Assembly: GCA_026988575.1 (NCBI GenBank)
Contig: JALSKZ010000057.1
Location: forward strand, 1-45,639
Source: Thermodesulfobacteriales bacterium
Lineage (GTDB): Bacteria; Desulfobacterota; Thermodesulfobacteria; Thermodesulfobacteriales; Thermodesulfatatoraceae
Length of the DNA: 45,639 nt
Direction: 5' to 3'
This document shows positions 1 through 7,017 of this stretch, in pieces. Every line of letters begins with the position of its first letter. Position 1 is the stretch's first letter. The position numbers and the translations under genes were made by a program. A model generated the notes under the pieces. The model was not told the origin of the DNA, ran no database searches, and saw only the letters and a list, made by a program, of their open reading frames with translations.

Positions 1-1
1 T

Positions 2-829
2 CCCTTAAGGGGCGTGCTTGGCGCCCAGCTCAAGCGTATCTCTTGTGTGGCAAGGCAATTTGAGACGTGCGCGCCATGCCCTTTAAATCAGCATTGCGCC
101 TACGGGTACATATTTGAAACGCCAAGGCCAGCAGATGCTACAAGACTCAAACTTTATCCTTACGTGCCCCACCCCTTTGCCCTAACGCCCCTTTTGCCCT
201 TAAAAGGAAATACCTTTGAACTTGGGCTTACCCTGGTGGGGCGTGGCATCCAGTATTTCCCGCATTTTGTGCTGGCCCTTTCGGCAGCAGGCGATAAGGG
301 CCTTGGGCGCAGGCGGGCCCGGTTTCAAATCGCAGATATAAAAGACCACTTTGGCCACGAGAGCCTTTACCAAAAAGGACAGCTAAAACCCCCTACCATG
401 AAAGAAGAAATCCATGAGGAAGGAGCCTCGCAAATAAAAATCAGGTTTTTGACCCCAACCAGCTTGCGTTTTGAAGGTCACTTGGTGCCGCCCAAAAATT
501 TTGCCTTTCACATACTGGTGCGGAACCTTTTGCGCAGGGTCTCGGCCCTTTCTTATTTTCACGCCGAAAAGGAACTTAATCTTCCCTTTAAAGAGCTCAT
601 TGAAAGGGCTCAGGGGGTAAAAACCGTGGCAAAGCGCCTTTTTCCGCAGGAGATCATTCGCTACTCGGCCCGTAAAGAGACCACCATGCCCTTAAGGGGC
701 TTTGTGGGAGAGGCCCTCTTTGAGGGCGAGCTTTCGCCCTTTATGCCCCTTTTGCGCCTGGGCGAGCTGGTTCACGTGGGCAAAAACACAAGCTTTGGCT
801 TCGGGGCCTACCAAGTCCAGACTGGTTAA
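2..829 (+). CDS. cas6: CRISPR-associated endoribonuclease Cas6, 5' truncated by window edge
   Basis: Cas6-family RAMP protein that cuts pre-crRNA within the repeat. The frame is open from base 2 and already codes PLRGVLGAQLKRISC, the conserved region near the start of the PF10040-type domain, so the true start lies before the window. GTG at 14 is only an internal codon. A cysteine cluster follows (C11, C19, C22 and C28 counted from the GTG; pattern C-x7-C-x2-C-x5-C), then CAYGYIFE, as in zinc-ribbon-bearing Cas6 proteins. The C-terminus has the glycine-rich RAMP loop GKNTSFGFGAYQV. No CRISPR repeats or other cas genes are visible; they could lie upstream of the window. The stop TAA overlaps the ATG at 829 (TAATG). 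Family call is firm; subtype cannot be assigned. Confidence 0.85.
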   Translation, partial: PLRGVLGAQLKRISCVARQFETCAPCPLNQHCAYGYIFETPRPADATRLKLYPYVPHPFALTPLLPLKGNTFELGLTLVGRGIQYFPHFVLALSAAGDKGLGRRRARFQIADIKDHFGHESLYQKGQLKPPTMKEEIHEEGASQIKIRFLTPTSLRFEGHLVPPKNFAFHILVRNLLRRVSALSYFHAEKELNLPFKELIERAQGVKTVAKRLFPQEIIRYSARKETTMPLRGFVGEALFEGELSPFMPLLRLGELVHVGKNTSFGFGAYQVQTG

Positions 830-843
830 TGGAGGTTTGGGAG

Positions 844-1413
844 GTGAAAAGACTTCATTTTCCCTTGGAGAACAAAGAAATATTACAGGAGCTTGAGGCT
901 GGTGAGCTGGTTTGGATCTCTGGTGTCCTATTGGCGGCCAGGGATCAAACACACCGTAAATTATTAAGTCTACTAGAGGAAGAAGCTCCTTTACCTGTCG
1001 ATTTTAAAGGACATTGCCTGTATTACGTTGGTCCCAGTCCTGCACCTCCAGGGAAGATCATAGGGGCGGCGGGGCCCACGACAGCCTATCGGATGGATGC
1101 CTATACTCCTAAGATGTTGGAGCTAGGAGTGGTAGCTACTATGGGAAAAGGTAAAAGGGGGGAAAAGGTAAGGGAGGCTTTGCGTCGGTATGGTGCTGTT
1201 TATCTGGCCACTTTTGGTGGGGCAGGGGCCTATCTTGCGCGTTGTATAAAGGTTTGTACGGTGGTGGCCTTTGCCGAATTAGGTCCGGAGGCTTTATTCA
1301 GTCTTCAAGTAGAGGATTTTCCCGCCGTGGTAATTAATGATACTCAGGGAAGAGATTATTACCAAGAAGCCCAAAGTTATTGGGAAAGGGAGTTAAAAAT
1401 ATGCAAGTCATGA
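844..1413 (+). CDS. Fumarate hydratase class I, beta (C-terminal) subunit
   Basis: Beta subunit of two-subunit, iron-sulfur class I fumarase or a related tartrate dehydratase, interconverting fumarate and malate in the citric acid cycle. The family motifs GPTTAYRMD and MGKGKRG are clear, followed by AVYLATFGGAGAYLA. Length of about 189 aa matches stand-alone beta subunits. I place the start at GTG 844, behind GGAGG at 831-835 with an 8-nt spacer. ATG 829, which overlaps the cas6 stop, is possible but has no ribosome binding site. The alpha subunit carrying the Fe-S cysteines is not adjacent, which is unusual. The 3' end overlaps the next gene by 13 bases, indicating co-translation. Fumarase versus another hydro-lyase cannot be decided here. 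Confidence 0.88.
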   Translation: MKRLHFPLENKEILQELEAGELVWISGVLLAARDQTHRKLLSLLEEEAPLPVDFKGHCLYYVGPSPAPPGKIIGAAGPTTAYRMDAYTPKMLELGVVATMGKGKRGEKVREALRRYGAVYLATFGGAGAYLARCIKVCTVVAFAELGPEALFSLQVEDFPAVVINDTQGRDYYQEAQSYWERELKICKS

Positions 1414-1838
1414 GGCGTGATCTTTTTCTTGATACCAAAGGCTTTTGCGATATACACGATATCACCCCCAAAGTAAGAGATTTCGTCTACGAAAGCGGTC
1501 TGTGGTCCGGACAAGTATTGATTCATGTACCAGGTTCTACAGCGGGAATAACCACCATAGAATTTGAACCAGGGGTGCTTAAAGATTTGTGTGCCGCTTT
1601 AGAAAGAATTGCTCCTCAAGATATCCCTTACGCCCATGATGCCGCCTGGGGCGATGGTAATGGCTTTGCGCATGTACGGGCCGCCTTGTTAAAACCCTCC
1701 TTGGTAATCCCTGTGGCGGGAAGAGAGCTTTTGTTAGGCACCTGGCAACAGATAGTATTGCTAGATTTTGACAATCGTCCTCGCCGACGAAGGATTATTT
1801 TGCAAGTAATGGGAGATTGGACAAACCCTGAGGGATAA
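1401..1838 (+). CDS. YjbQ/UPF0047 family protein
   Basis: Small protein of the YjbQ (UPF0047) family, annotated in many genomes as a secondary thiamine-phosphate synthase on the basis of weak activity; its real role is unsettled. The family core is visible as VPGSTAGITTIE, then HDAAWGDGNGFAHVRAALL and LLLGTWQQIVLLDFD, ending in the usual basic PRRRR segment. The segment read as QHTSAS in E. coli YjbQ is PGSTAG here, so that histidine is absent; I recall this as a recurring subfamily variant. ATG 1401 follows GGGAG (1388-1392) with an 8-nt spacer and overlaps the end of the fumarase beta gene. A strong hairpin follows the stop. Confidence 0.85.
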   Translation: MQVMRRDLFLDTKGFCDIHDITPKVRDFVYESGLWSGQVLIHVPGSTAGITTIEFEPGVLKDLCAALERIAPQDIPYAHDAAWGDGNGFAHVRAALLKPSLVIPVAGRELLLGTWQQIVLLDFDNRPRRRRIILQVMGDWTNPEG

Positions 1839-1840
1839 GC

Positions 1841-1891
1841 CTAGGCAGGCTCTAAAGGGCCTCACAAGAGGCCCTCTAAAAGCCTGCCTAG
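1841..1891. terminator. Long hairpin between convergent genes
   Basis: CTAGGCAGGCT (1841-1851) pairs with AGCCTGCCTAG (1881-1891), and an inner GGGCCTC (1857-1863) pairs with GAGGCCC (1868-1874) around an ACAA loop. The two stems are separated by a short internal loop. It lies between the YjbQ stop and the stop of the small opposite-strand gene (stop codon inside the right arm). There is no clear U-tract on either side, so intrinsic termination is inferred from position and stem strength. Confidence 0.7.
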
Positions 1892-2088
1892 AGTAACTTG
1901 CCGGTGGGGGTCATGTTATCGGGGGGTGGAGTCCCCTTTTCTTTACGGTATTTTTTGCGGGCACATTTTTCAGATTGTTCTCTGTTTTCGCAATAAAGAG
2001 TGATCCAGCCCTGTTTGATAACCTCTGAGTTTCCCTTGAAATTACGAAAAAAACCACAAGAATCTAAAAATTCGCATTTTCCACTCAT
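1888..2088 (-). CDS. Conserved small four-cysteine protein
   Basis: A 66-residue protein of unknown function with cysteines at 5, 11, 33 and 42 and the segments CEFLDSCGFF, GNSEVIKQGW and PPPDNMTPTGKLL. I recall very similar small proteins from many Desulfobacterota, which supports a real gene; the cysteines could bind a metal, but that is inference. It has a strong ribosome binding site (TAAGGAGGG, 6 nt before ATG). It is transcribed away from kdsB, possibly from TATATT (2113-2118) with a weak -35 at 2136-2141, and ends inside the right arm of the convergent hairpin. No signal peptide or membrane segment. Confidence 0.8.
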   Translation of the reverse strand: MSGKCEFLDSCGFFRNFKGNSEVIKQGWITLYCENREQSEKCARKKYRKEKGTPPPDNMTPTGKLL

Positions 2089-2135
2089 AAGCCCTCCTTA
2101 TTTCTCAAGTCTAATATAAATATCGGTTCCTCTTC

Positions 2136-2164
2136 TTGGAACTTAACAAGCGATGGTTTAGACT
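2136..2164 (+). promoter_or_regulatory. Putative sigma-70 promoter for kdsB
   Basis: TTGGAA (2136-2141), 17-nt spacer, TAGACT (2159-2164), 4/6 matches to each consensus hexamer, 40 bases upstream of the kdsB start. On the other strand the same box reads TTCCAA and lies 17 nt from TATATT (2113-2118), which could serve the divergent small gene. Confidence 0.4.
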
Positions 2165-2203
2165 TAATTAAACGGGAAGGAGTAATTTTGGTTAAAGGAG
2201 TTG

Positions 2204-2953
2204 ATGGTGCGCATTATTGGTCTTATTCCGGCCCGCTTTGGTTCTACCCGTTTTCCGGGCAAGCCCTTGGCCTTGTTGAGGGGGCGGCCGATGATCCAAC
2301 ATGTTTACGAAAGGGCCCTAAAGGCCTCTTGTTTGGATTACGTGGCGGTGGCTACAGACGACCAACGTATCAAAGCATGTGTAGAAGCTTTTGGGGGCAA
2401 GGCCCTTATGACTAACCCTAATCATAGCTGCGGCACCGAACGCTTGGCCGAGGCTTGCGATGTTTTACAGCTCTCCAAAGACGACTTGGTAGTTAATATT
2501 CAGGGAGATCAGCCGCTTTTGGCTCCAGAGGTTCTCGAAGAATTAGTACGCCCCCTGCTTTTGGATCCCTCTTTGCCCATGGCCACGGTGGCCAAACCCT
2601 TTGAGAGCCAGGAAGAATGTTTGAACCCTAACAGGGTTAAAGTAGTATTAGACCGTCGGGGTCGGGCCCTTTATTTTTCACGCGCACCCATACCTTTTTA
2701 TCGTCCTCCTGGTAAACGACCAGGATATCTGCGTCATATTGGTATCTATGCTTATCGACGCGCCTTTTTAGATATTTTTGTACGTTTACCCCGGGGAGAG
2801 TTGGAACAGGCTGAAAGTCTTGAACAACTGCGGGCCCTTGAACACGGCTATGCCATAGCCGTCTCCCTTACCCAATACGAATGTCCAGAGGTAGATACTC
2901 CGGAAGACCTCCAAAAGTTAGAAAAGGAAAATAAGTGGTGGGAAACCTCCTAG
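2204..2953 (+). CDS. kdsB: 3-deoxy-manno-octulosonate cytidylyltransferase (CMP-KDO synthetase)
   Basis: Activates KDO with CTP to give CMP-KDO for the lipopolysaccharide inner core, in the cytoplasm. The N-terminal nucleotide-binding signature IPARFGSTRFPGKPL is intact, followed by CGTERLAEA, NIQGDQPLL (metal-binding Asp) and LRHIGIYAYRRAFL, all standard for KdsB. Length of about 249 aa is typical. AAAGGAG ends at 2200, so TTG 2201 is too close; ATG 2204 or GTG 2207 is the start, and GTG 2207 has the better 6-nt spacing. It implies a KDO-containing outer membrane. It stands alone between two hairpins, with no other LPS genes next to it. Confidence 0.95.
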   Translation: MVRIIGLIPARFGSTRFPGKPLALLRGRPMIQHVYERALKASCLDYVAVATDDQRIKACVEAFGGKALMTNPNHSCGTERLAEACDVLQLSKDDLVVNIQGDQPLLAPEVLEELVRPLLLDPSLPMATVAKPFESQEECLNPNRVKVVLDRRGRALYFSRAPIPFYRPPGKRPGYLRHIGIYAYRRAFLDIFVRLPRGELEQAESLEQLRALEHGYAIAVSLTQYECPEVDTPEDLQKLEKENKWWETS

Positions 2954-2971
2954 GGAGGGCCCACCACTTAT
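2931..2971. terminator. Nested hairpin between kdsB and hsp20
   Basis: ATAAGTGGTGGG (2931-2942) pairs perfectly with CCCACCACTTAT (2960-2971), and an inner CCTCC/GGAGG hairpin (2946-2950 with 2954-2958) contains the kdsB stop codon. It separates two convergent genes, so it probably stops transcription from both sides. No U-tract follows on the + strand. Confidence 0.7.
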
Positions 2972-2974
2972 GGC

Positions 2975-3370
2975 TTAAGCCACTTTGATTTCTATCTTGC
3001 GCGGTTTTTCGGATTCTACTTTGGGCAGGAAGATCCTCAAACACCCTGCCTCCATAGAGGCCTCTACCTTGTCCAGATCAAATTCTGGTCCAATGGTAAA
3101 GGCTCGATAATACTCTTTGCCTGTAAGTTCAGCATAAAGAGGTGATACCTCTTCGCCAGGCAGATCATCTATTTCGCCGCGGATCTCCAAAACATTTTCT
3201 TCAATACGCACGTCTACTTTTTCTTTCGAAACCCCAGGCATGTCTGCTACTACAATAAGACCTTCGGCAATTTCATAAATATCTACCGGAGGTACCATGG
3301 GCCGTTCCTTACGTGCTGCTGGTACCTTTTCTTCCCTGGTAGCTAGTTCTTTGGTTTCTTGTTCTGCCAT
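2975..3370 (-). CDS. Small heat shock protein, Hsp20/alpha-crystallin family
   Basis: ATP-independent holdase chaperone of 131 aa. After a polar N-terminal arm of about 25 residues, the alpha-crystallin domain runs from VDIYEIAEGLIVVADMPGV to CLRIFLPK, and the C-terminal tail carries the IEI form of the I-x-I/V motif used for oligomer assembly. The ribosome binding site AAGGGGGTG precedes ATG 3370. It is second in a two-gene operon 26 bases behind another Hsp20 gene. The pair differs strongly in the N-terminal arm, so they probably form distinct oligomers or mixed ones. No CIRCE-type inverted repeat is visible upstream. Confidence 0.93.
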   Translation of the reverse strand: MAEQETKELATREEKVPAARKERPMVPPVDIYEIAEGLIVVADMPGVSKEKVDVRIEENVLEIRGEIDDLPGEEVSPLYAELTGKEYYRAFTIGPEFDLDKVEASMEAGCLRIFLPKVESEKPRKIEIKVA

Positions 3371-3396
3371 AATTAAGCACCCCCTTTCTTAATTTA

Positions 3397-3861
3397 TTAA
3401 TTGGCCTTTACTTGTATACGACGGGGCTTCTTTTCTTCTTTTTTGGCAATTTTTACCTTAATAATTCCATTTTGATAAGAGGCTTCAACTTGATTTGGAT
3501 CAATAGATTCAGGTAAAGATACTACTCTTGTAAAACGGCCACTAAATCTTTCCTGACGATAAAAACGTTCGGGTTCAACCTTTTCAACTTTTAGAGCTTT
3601 AGAGGCATCACGCTCACCACTAATGGATAATAGATTACCTTCTATAGAAAGATCTATCTTTTCTAAGTCTACACCAGGGGCGAAGATATAGACTAATATA
3701 TTGTCATTTGTTTCTCCTATGTTAATTACTGGAAAAGTACCTGTTGCTACCGAACGTATAGGAACAAAAGGCCTGGTCATCTCCATTAGACGATCTAATT
3801 CTTGTTGTAGACGATCAAACTCTCTAAAAGGATCCATCCAAAAGCCCCAGTTAATAGGCAT
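3397..3861 (-). CDS. Small heat shock protein, Hsp20/alpha-crystallin family (first of pair)
   Basis: A 154-residue Hsp20 with the typical bacterial N-terminal arm (WGFWMDPFREFDRLQQELD), an alpha-crystallin domain from about residue 43 (FPVINIGETNDNILVYIFAPGV) to NGIIKVKIAKK, and an IQV C-terminal anchor motif. AAAGGAGG lies 8 nt before ATG 3861. It leads a two-gene operon with the second Hsp20 gene and is divergent from the phosphodiesterase gene at 4026. A candidate promoter lies at 3920-3947. Two paralogous holdases side by side fit a thermophilic lifestyle (inference). Confidence 0.93.
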   Translation of the reverse strand: MPINWGFWMDPFREFDRLQQELDRLMEMTRPFVPIRSVATGTFPVINIGETNDNILVYIFAPGVDLEKIDLSIEGNLLSISGERDASKALKVEKVEPERFYRQERFSGRFTRVVSLPESIDPNQVEASYQNGIIKVKIAKKEEKKPRRIQVKAN

Positions 3862-3919
3862 AGTTTCTACCTCCTTTCTTAAGGAATTTTGTTGTTATAT
3901 GTGACTTTTTTCATTGGGA

Positions 3920-3947
3920 AAGATAAGCATAAGAAACCGCTTGACAA
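3920..3947 (-). promoter_or_regulatory. Putative promoter for the hsp20 pair, overlapping a divergent -35 box
   Basis: On the minus strand TTGTCA (3942-3947) is followed by a 16-nt spacer and TATCTT (3920-3925). The same nine bases, CTTGACAAG on the + strand, contain TTGACA (3941-3946), which could act for the divergent gene at 4026; its -10 (TTTTAG, 3964-3969) is weak. No sigma-32-like CCCCAT box or CIRCE element is present. Confidence 0.4.
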
Positions 3948-4025
3948 GTCCTCTAGTTTTTAATTTTAGGTTTTAAAAAACGAATAAGAGCTATTAATAT
4001 GAGGCGAGCATGAGGAGGGCAAACG

Positions 4026-4517
4026 ATGCTATTGGCCATTGTAAGTGACAGTCATGATGCCATTGCGCATTTGCGCTGGGCTGTAGAGCTGGCCAACCAA
4101 CGCAAGGCCAGGTATCTCCTCCATTGTGGAGATTTAATCTCCCCTTTTATGGTCAAAGAGTTGGCCCTTTTTAGGGGAGAGGTCCATCTTATTTTGGGGA
4201 ACAATCCCGGAGACGTATGGCTTTTAAGCAAACACTGCGCCAAGGAGCCCCATATCCATCTGCACGGCCAGTTCACCTTTGAAAACTTTGACGGCCTCTC
4301 GGTAGCCCTGGTACATTTTCCGGAAATGGCTCAAGGGTTGGCTTTAACGGGCCGTTTTGATCTGGTATGTTGTGGCCATACCCACCTGTTTGAGGTAAAC
4401 CACATCGACCACACGGTGGTCGTAAATCCTGGAGAACTATTGGGTAAGGAAGGGCCTCCTACCATGGCCTTTTTTGATACAGACACACGTGGAGTAGAAA
4501 AGGTGGTATACGCATGA
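4026..4517 (+). CDS. YfcE/MJ0936-type metallophosphodiesterase
   Basis: Calcineurin-like metallophosphoesterase of the small YfcE/MJ0936 family, which hydrolyses phosphodiester model substrates with two metal ions; the physiological substrate is unknown. All metal-ligand motifs are present: D8-x-H10 (SDSHD), G35-D36 (HCGD), N59 (LGNN), H97 (VHFPE) and G117-H118-T119-H120. Length of 163 aa is normal. GAGGAGGG precedes ATG 4026 by 6 nt. The 3' end overlaps the hydantoinase gene as ATGA, so the two are probably translationally coupled. It is the first gene of a + strand run that continues to about 10194. Confidence 0.9.
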   Translation: MLLAIVSDSHDAIAHLRWAVELANQRKARYLLHCGDLISPFMVKELALFRGEVHLILGNNPGDVWLLSKHCAKEPHIHLHGQFTFENFDGLSVALVHFPEMAQGLALTGRFDLVCCGHTHLFEVNHIDHTVVVNPGELLGKEGPPTMAFFDTDTRGVEKVVYA

Positions 4518-6472
4518 GAGTAGCTGTGGATACAGGTGGTACATTTACCGATTTTGTGGCCATACATGAAGGGCGCCTATTAAGCCATAAGGTATCTTCT
4601 ACCCCCAAAGACCCTTCTCAGGCCGTAATGGAGGGATTAAGGGAGCTTGGGATAAAAGCCCCTGATGTCTTGTTGCATGGTACTACCGTGGGCACGAACG
4701 CCTTTTTAACCCGCCGGGGAGCCAAGGTCCTTTTGGTTACTACGGCAGGCTTTGAGGATATCCTCTTTATTGGCCGTCAAAATCGTCCTCGACTTTTTGA
4801 TTTTTGGGTGACCAAGCCGGCACCTATTTTAAAAAGGTCTCAGATAGTAGGGCTTTACGAACGTATGTCCCCTCAGGGCGAGGTCCTGACCCCCCTTTGT
4901 ACCAAGGATCTGGATTTATTGAGAAGACTTCTTGCGGAAGGGCGCTTTGAGGCAGTGGCGGTGAGCTTTTTACACTCCTATGCTAATCCCTTGCACGAAA
5001 GACGGGTCAAGGAACACTTGGCCGAGTTGGGCATTCATGTGTCTATTTCTTCGGAGGTACTACCCGAATTTCGAGAATTCGAACGCACTTCTACCACGAT
5101 ACTCAACGCCTATCTCTTTCCGGTTATAGCACGCTATGTGCAACAATTGAGACGAAAGCTCAAGGGAACAAAGATATTTTTAATGCAATCAAGCGGGGGC
5201 CTAATGCCCATTGAGGCCTTGACGCGGCGTGCTGTGGCTACTTTGCTCTCTGGTCCTGCGGCTGGAGTTTACGGGGCCTATAGCCTGGGACAGATGTTGG
5301 GGGTGTCCAAGCTTATTACGCTGGATATGGGAGGCACTTCCACAGATGTATCCCTATGTAACGGGGGGCCTACATACACCTCAAACTACGAATTAGAGGG
5401 TTACCCAATTTGTCTTAAAATGATTGATATCCACACTATTGGCGCCGGGGGAGGATCTTTGGCCTATTTTGATCGGGCAGGTGCCCTTCGGGTAGGGCCT
5501 CAGAGTGCCGGGGCAGACCCTGGTCCTGTGTGTTACGCCCGTGGGGGCACGCAACCCACAGTGACCGATGCCAATCTGGTTCTGGGGCGTATACTACCCC
5601 ACCGCTTTTTAGGAGGACGTTTGAGTCTGGCTAAAGAGGCGGCGGTTAAGGCCCTGGGTAAATTGGCGGCCCAACACGGTTTTGAGATAGAAGAACTCGC
5701 CCAGGGTATAATACAAATAGTCAATACCAATATGGAACAAGCCATTAAAAAGGTCTCGGTTGATCGAGGGATGGACCCCAAAGACTTTACCTTATTTTGT
5801 TTCGGTGGAGCAGGGGGGCTTCATGCCACGGCCTTGGCCCGTAACTTGCGCATGTCTCAAATCCTCATCCCCAGACTTTCGGGGGTGCTATCGGCCCTAG
5901 GACTCTTGATGGCTAGACCAGCATTTTCGTTTTCCCGTTCGGTGTTTTTCTCTGGCCCCCAGGTAAGCATGGAATACCTTGCCCCTTTGTTGGAAGAGTT
6001 AGCCGAAGAGGCCCTTAGAGAAGTGGCTCGTTACGGGTATAAACGTGAAACCCTCCAGGCCGAAGCCGAGGTGGATTTGCGTTACCAGGGGCAGTCCCAC
6101 GAATTGACCGTACCTTTTGATATGCGCTTTCAGGAGCGGTTCCACCAAATGCACAAGCGTCTTTATGGTTACAGCCTTCCGGTAAGCCCTTTAGAGGCCG
6201 TGGCCGTTAGGGTGCATCTATTTACCGAGCCTCCAACCATTGAGTTACCCAAAATTCAAGGTCAGGTCCTAAAACCCGCTGAGCGAACCCGGGTAATAGT
6301 AGAAGAGACCCAAGAGGAAGATGTAGATGTCTACCGATGGGGATCTTTGCCCCCTGAAGCCGAGCTAAAAGGGCCGGTGATCATAGTGGGCTCATACGCC
6401 ACAGTGTGGGTGGAGCCTGGCTGGCGGGTTTTTACCGATATTTATGGGAATCTCTGGTTAAAAGAGGCCTGA
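4514..6472 (+). CDS. Hydantoinase/oxoprolinase family protein (HyuA-like)
   Basis: ATP-dependent hydantoinase/5-oxoprolinase A-type subunit of 652 aa. The N-terminal ASKHA phosphate motif VDTGGTFTD starts at residue 5, a second phosphate loop LDMGGTSTDVS lies in the middle, and TIGAGGGSLAYFD, SAGADPGPVCYARGG, GRGMDP-like VDRGMDP and CFGGAGGLHA follow in family order. Substrates in the family include N-methylhydantoin, 5-oxoproline and acetone, so the substrate cannot be read from sequence. The usual partner HyuB is absent here; the gene is instead coupled to a phosphodiesterase (ATGA overlap) and followed by scpB after 11 bases. Stand-alone HyuA-like proteins are common in anaerobes, with unknown roles. 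Confidence 0.88.
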   Translation: MRVAVDTGGTFTDFVAIHEGRLLSHKVSSTPKDPSQAVMEGLRELGIKAPDVLLHGTTVGTNAFLTRRGAKVLLVTTAGFEDILFIGRQNRPRLFDFWVTKPAPILKRSQIVGLYERMSPQGEVLTPLCTKDLDLLRRLLAEGRFEAVAVSFLHSYANPLHERRVKEHLAELGIHVSISSEVLPEFREFERTSTTILNAYLFPVIARYVQQLRRKLKGTKIFLMQSSGGLMPIEALTRRAVATLLSGPAAGVYGAYSLGQMLGVSKLITLDMGGTSTDVSLCNGGPTYTSNYELEGYPICLKMIDIHTIGAGGGSLAYFDRAGALRVGPQSAGADPGPVCYARGGTQPTVTDANLVLGRILPHRFLGGRLSLAKEAAVKALGKLAAQHGFEIEELAQGIIQIVNTNMEQAIKKVSVDRGMDPKDFTLFCFGGAGGLHATALARNLRMSQILIPRLSGVLSALGLLMARPAFSFSRSVFFSGPQVSMEYLAPLLEELAEEALREVARYGYKRETLQAEAEVDLRYQGQSHELTVPFDMRFQERFHQMHKRLYGYSLPVSPLEAVAVRVHLFTEPPTIELPKIQGQVLKPAERTRVIVEETQEEDVDVYRWGSLPPEAELKGPVIIVGSYATVWVEPGWRVFTDIYGNLWLKEA

Positions 6473-6483
6473 GGAGAGTCCCT

Positions 6484-7017
6484 GTGAGCCCAAGAGTCCT
6501 GGAAGCCATTATTGAAGCCTTACTTTTTGTGGCTGGAGGTCCTTTGAGCGTTGTCCAGCTTGAAAAAATTATTCCTGAAGCCTCACGGAAAGATATAGAG
6601 GACACCTTGCAATCTCTCGTAATACGTTATCGAGAAAGGGGGGTGGTTCTAAAAAGGGTGGCTGGGGGCTATCGGTTAGAGACCGTACCCGAGGCGGCTC
6701 CTTATATTCAACGTCTGGTTCATGGTTCTCCGCCGAAACTCTCCCGGGCCGCCCTTGAAACACTTGCTATTGTTGCTTACAAACAGCCCATCACCAAGGC
6801 TGAAGTCGAGGCTATACGAGGGGTTGATAGTAGCGGCGCCCTTCGTAATCTCCTTGAAAAAGACCTGATAAAGATTTGTGGGCGAAAGGACATCCCCGGT
6901 CGGCCTATTCTTTATGGCACAACACCTAAGTTTTTGGAAATATTTGGCTTAAAAGATATCTCCGAGCTTCCCAAACTAGAAGAACTGGAGAAAATGCTTG
7001 CCGATGGAGAACATTAG
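6484..7017 (+). CDS. scpB: Segregation and condensation protein B
   Basis: Winged-helix kleisin-associated subunit of the SMC-ScpAB condensin complex. The protein (about 177 aa from GTG 6484) starts with SPRVLEAIIEALLFVAGGPLS, standard for ScpB, and continues with LKRVAGGYRLET, LSRAALETLAIVAYKQPITKAEVEAIRGVDSSG and GRPILYGTTPKFLEIFGL. GAGGAG (6471-6476) lies 7 nt before GTG 6484, which is why I prefer it to longer starts inside hyuA. scpA is not adjacent. The last 14 bases overlap the start of the following hypothetical gene. Confidence 0.95.
   Translation: MSPRVLEAIIEALLFVAGGPLSVVQLEKIIPEASRKDIEDTLQSLVIRYRERGVVLKRVAGGYRLETVPEAAPYIQRLVHGSPPKLSRAALETLAIVAYKQPITKAEVEAIRGVDSSGALRNLLEKDLIKICGRKDIPGRPILYGTTPKFLEIFGLKDISELPKLEELEKMLADGEH

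Noticed and set aside
692-952. Minus-strand ORF across the cas6/fumB border
   Set aside because: Antisense shadow without RBS or recognisable domain.
1-1000. CRISPR array next to cas6
   Set aside because: No repeated 25-40-base unit with spacers is visible anywhere in the window.
3862-4025. CIRCE element controlling the hsp20 pair
   Set aside because: No TTAGCACTC-N9-GAGTGCTAA repeat is present in the divergent region.
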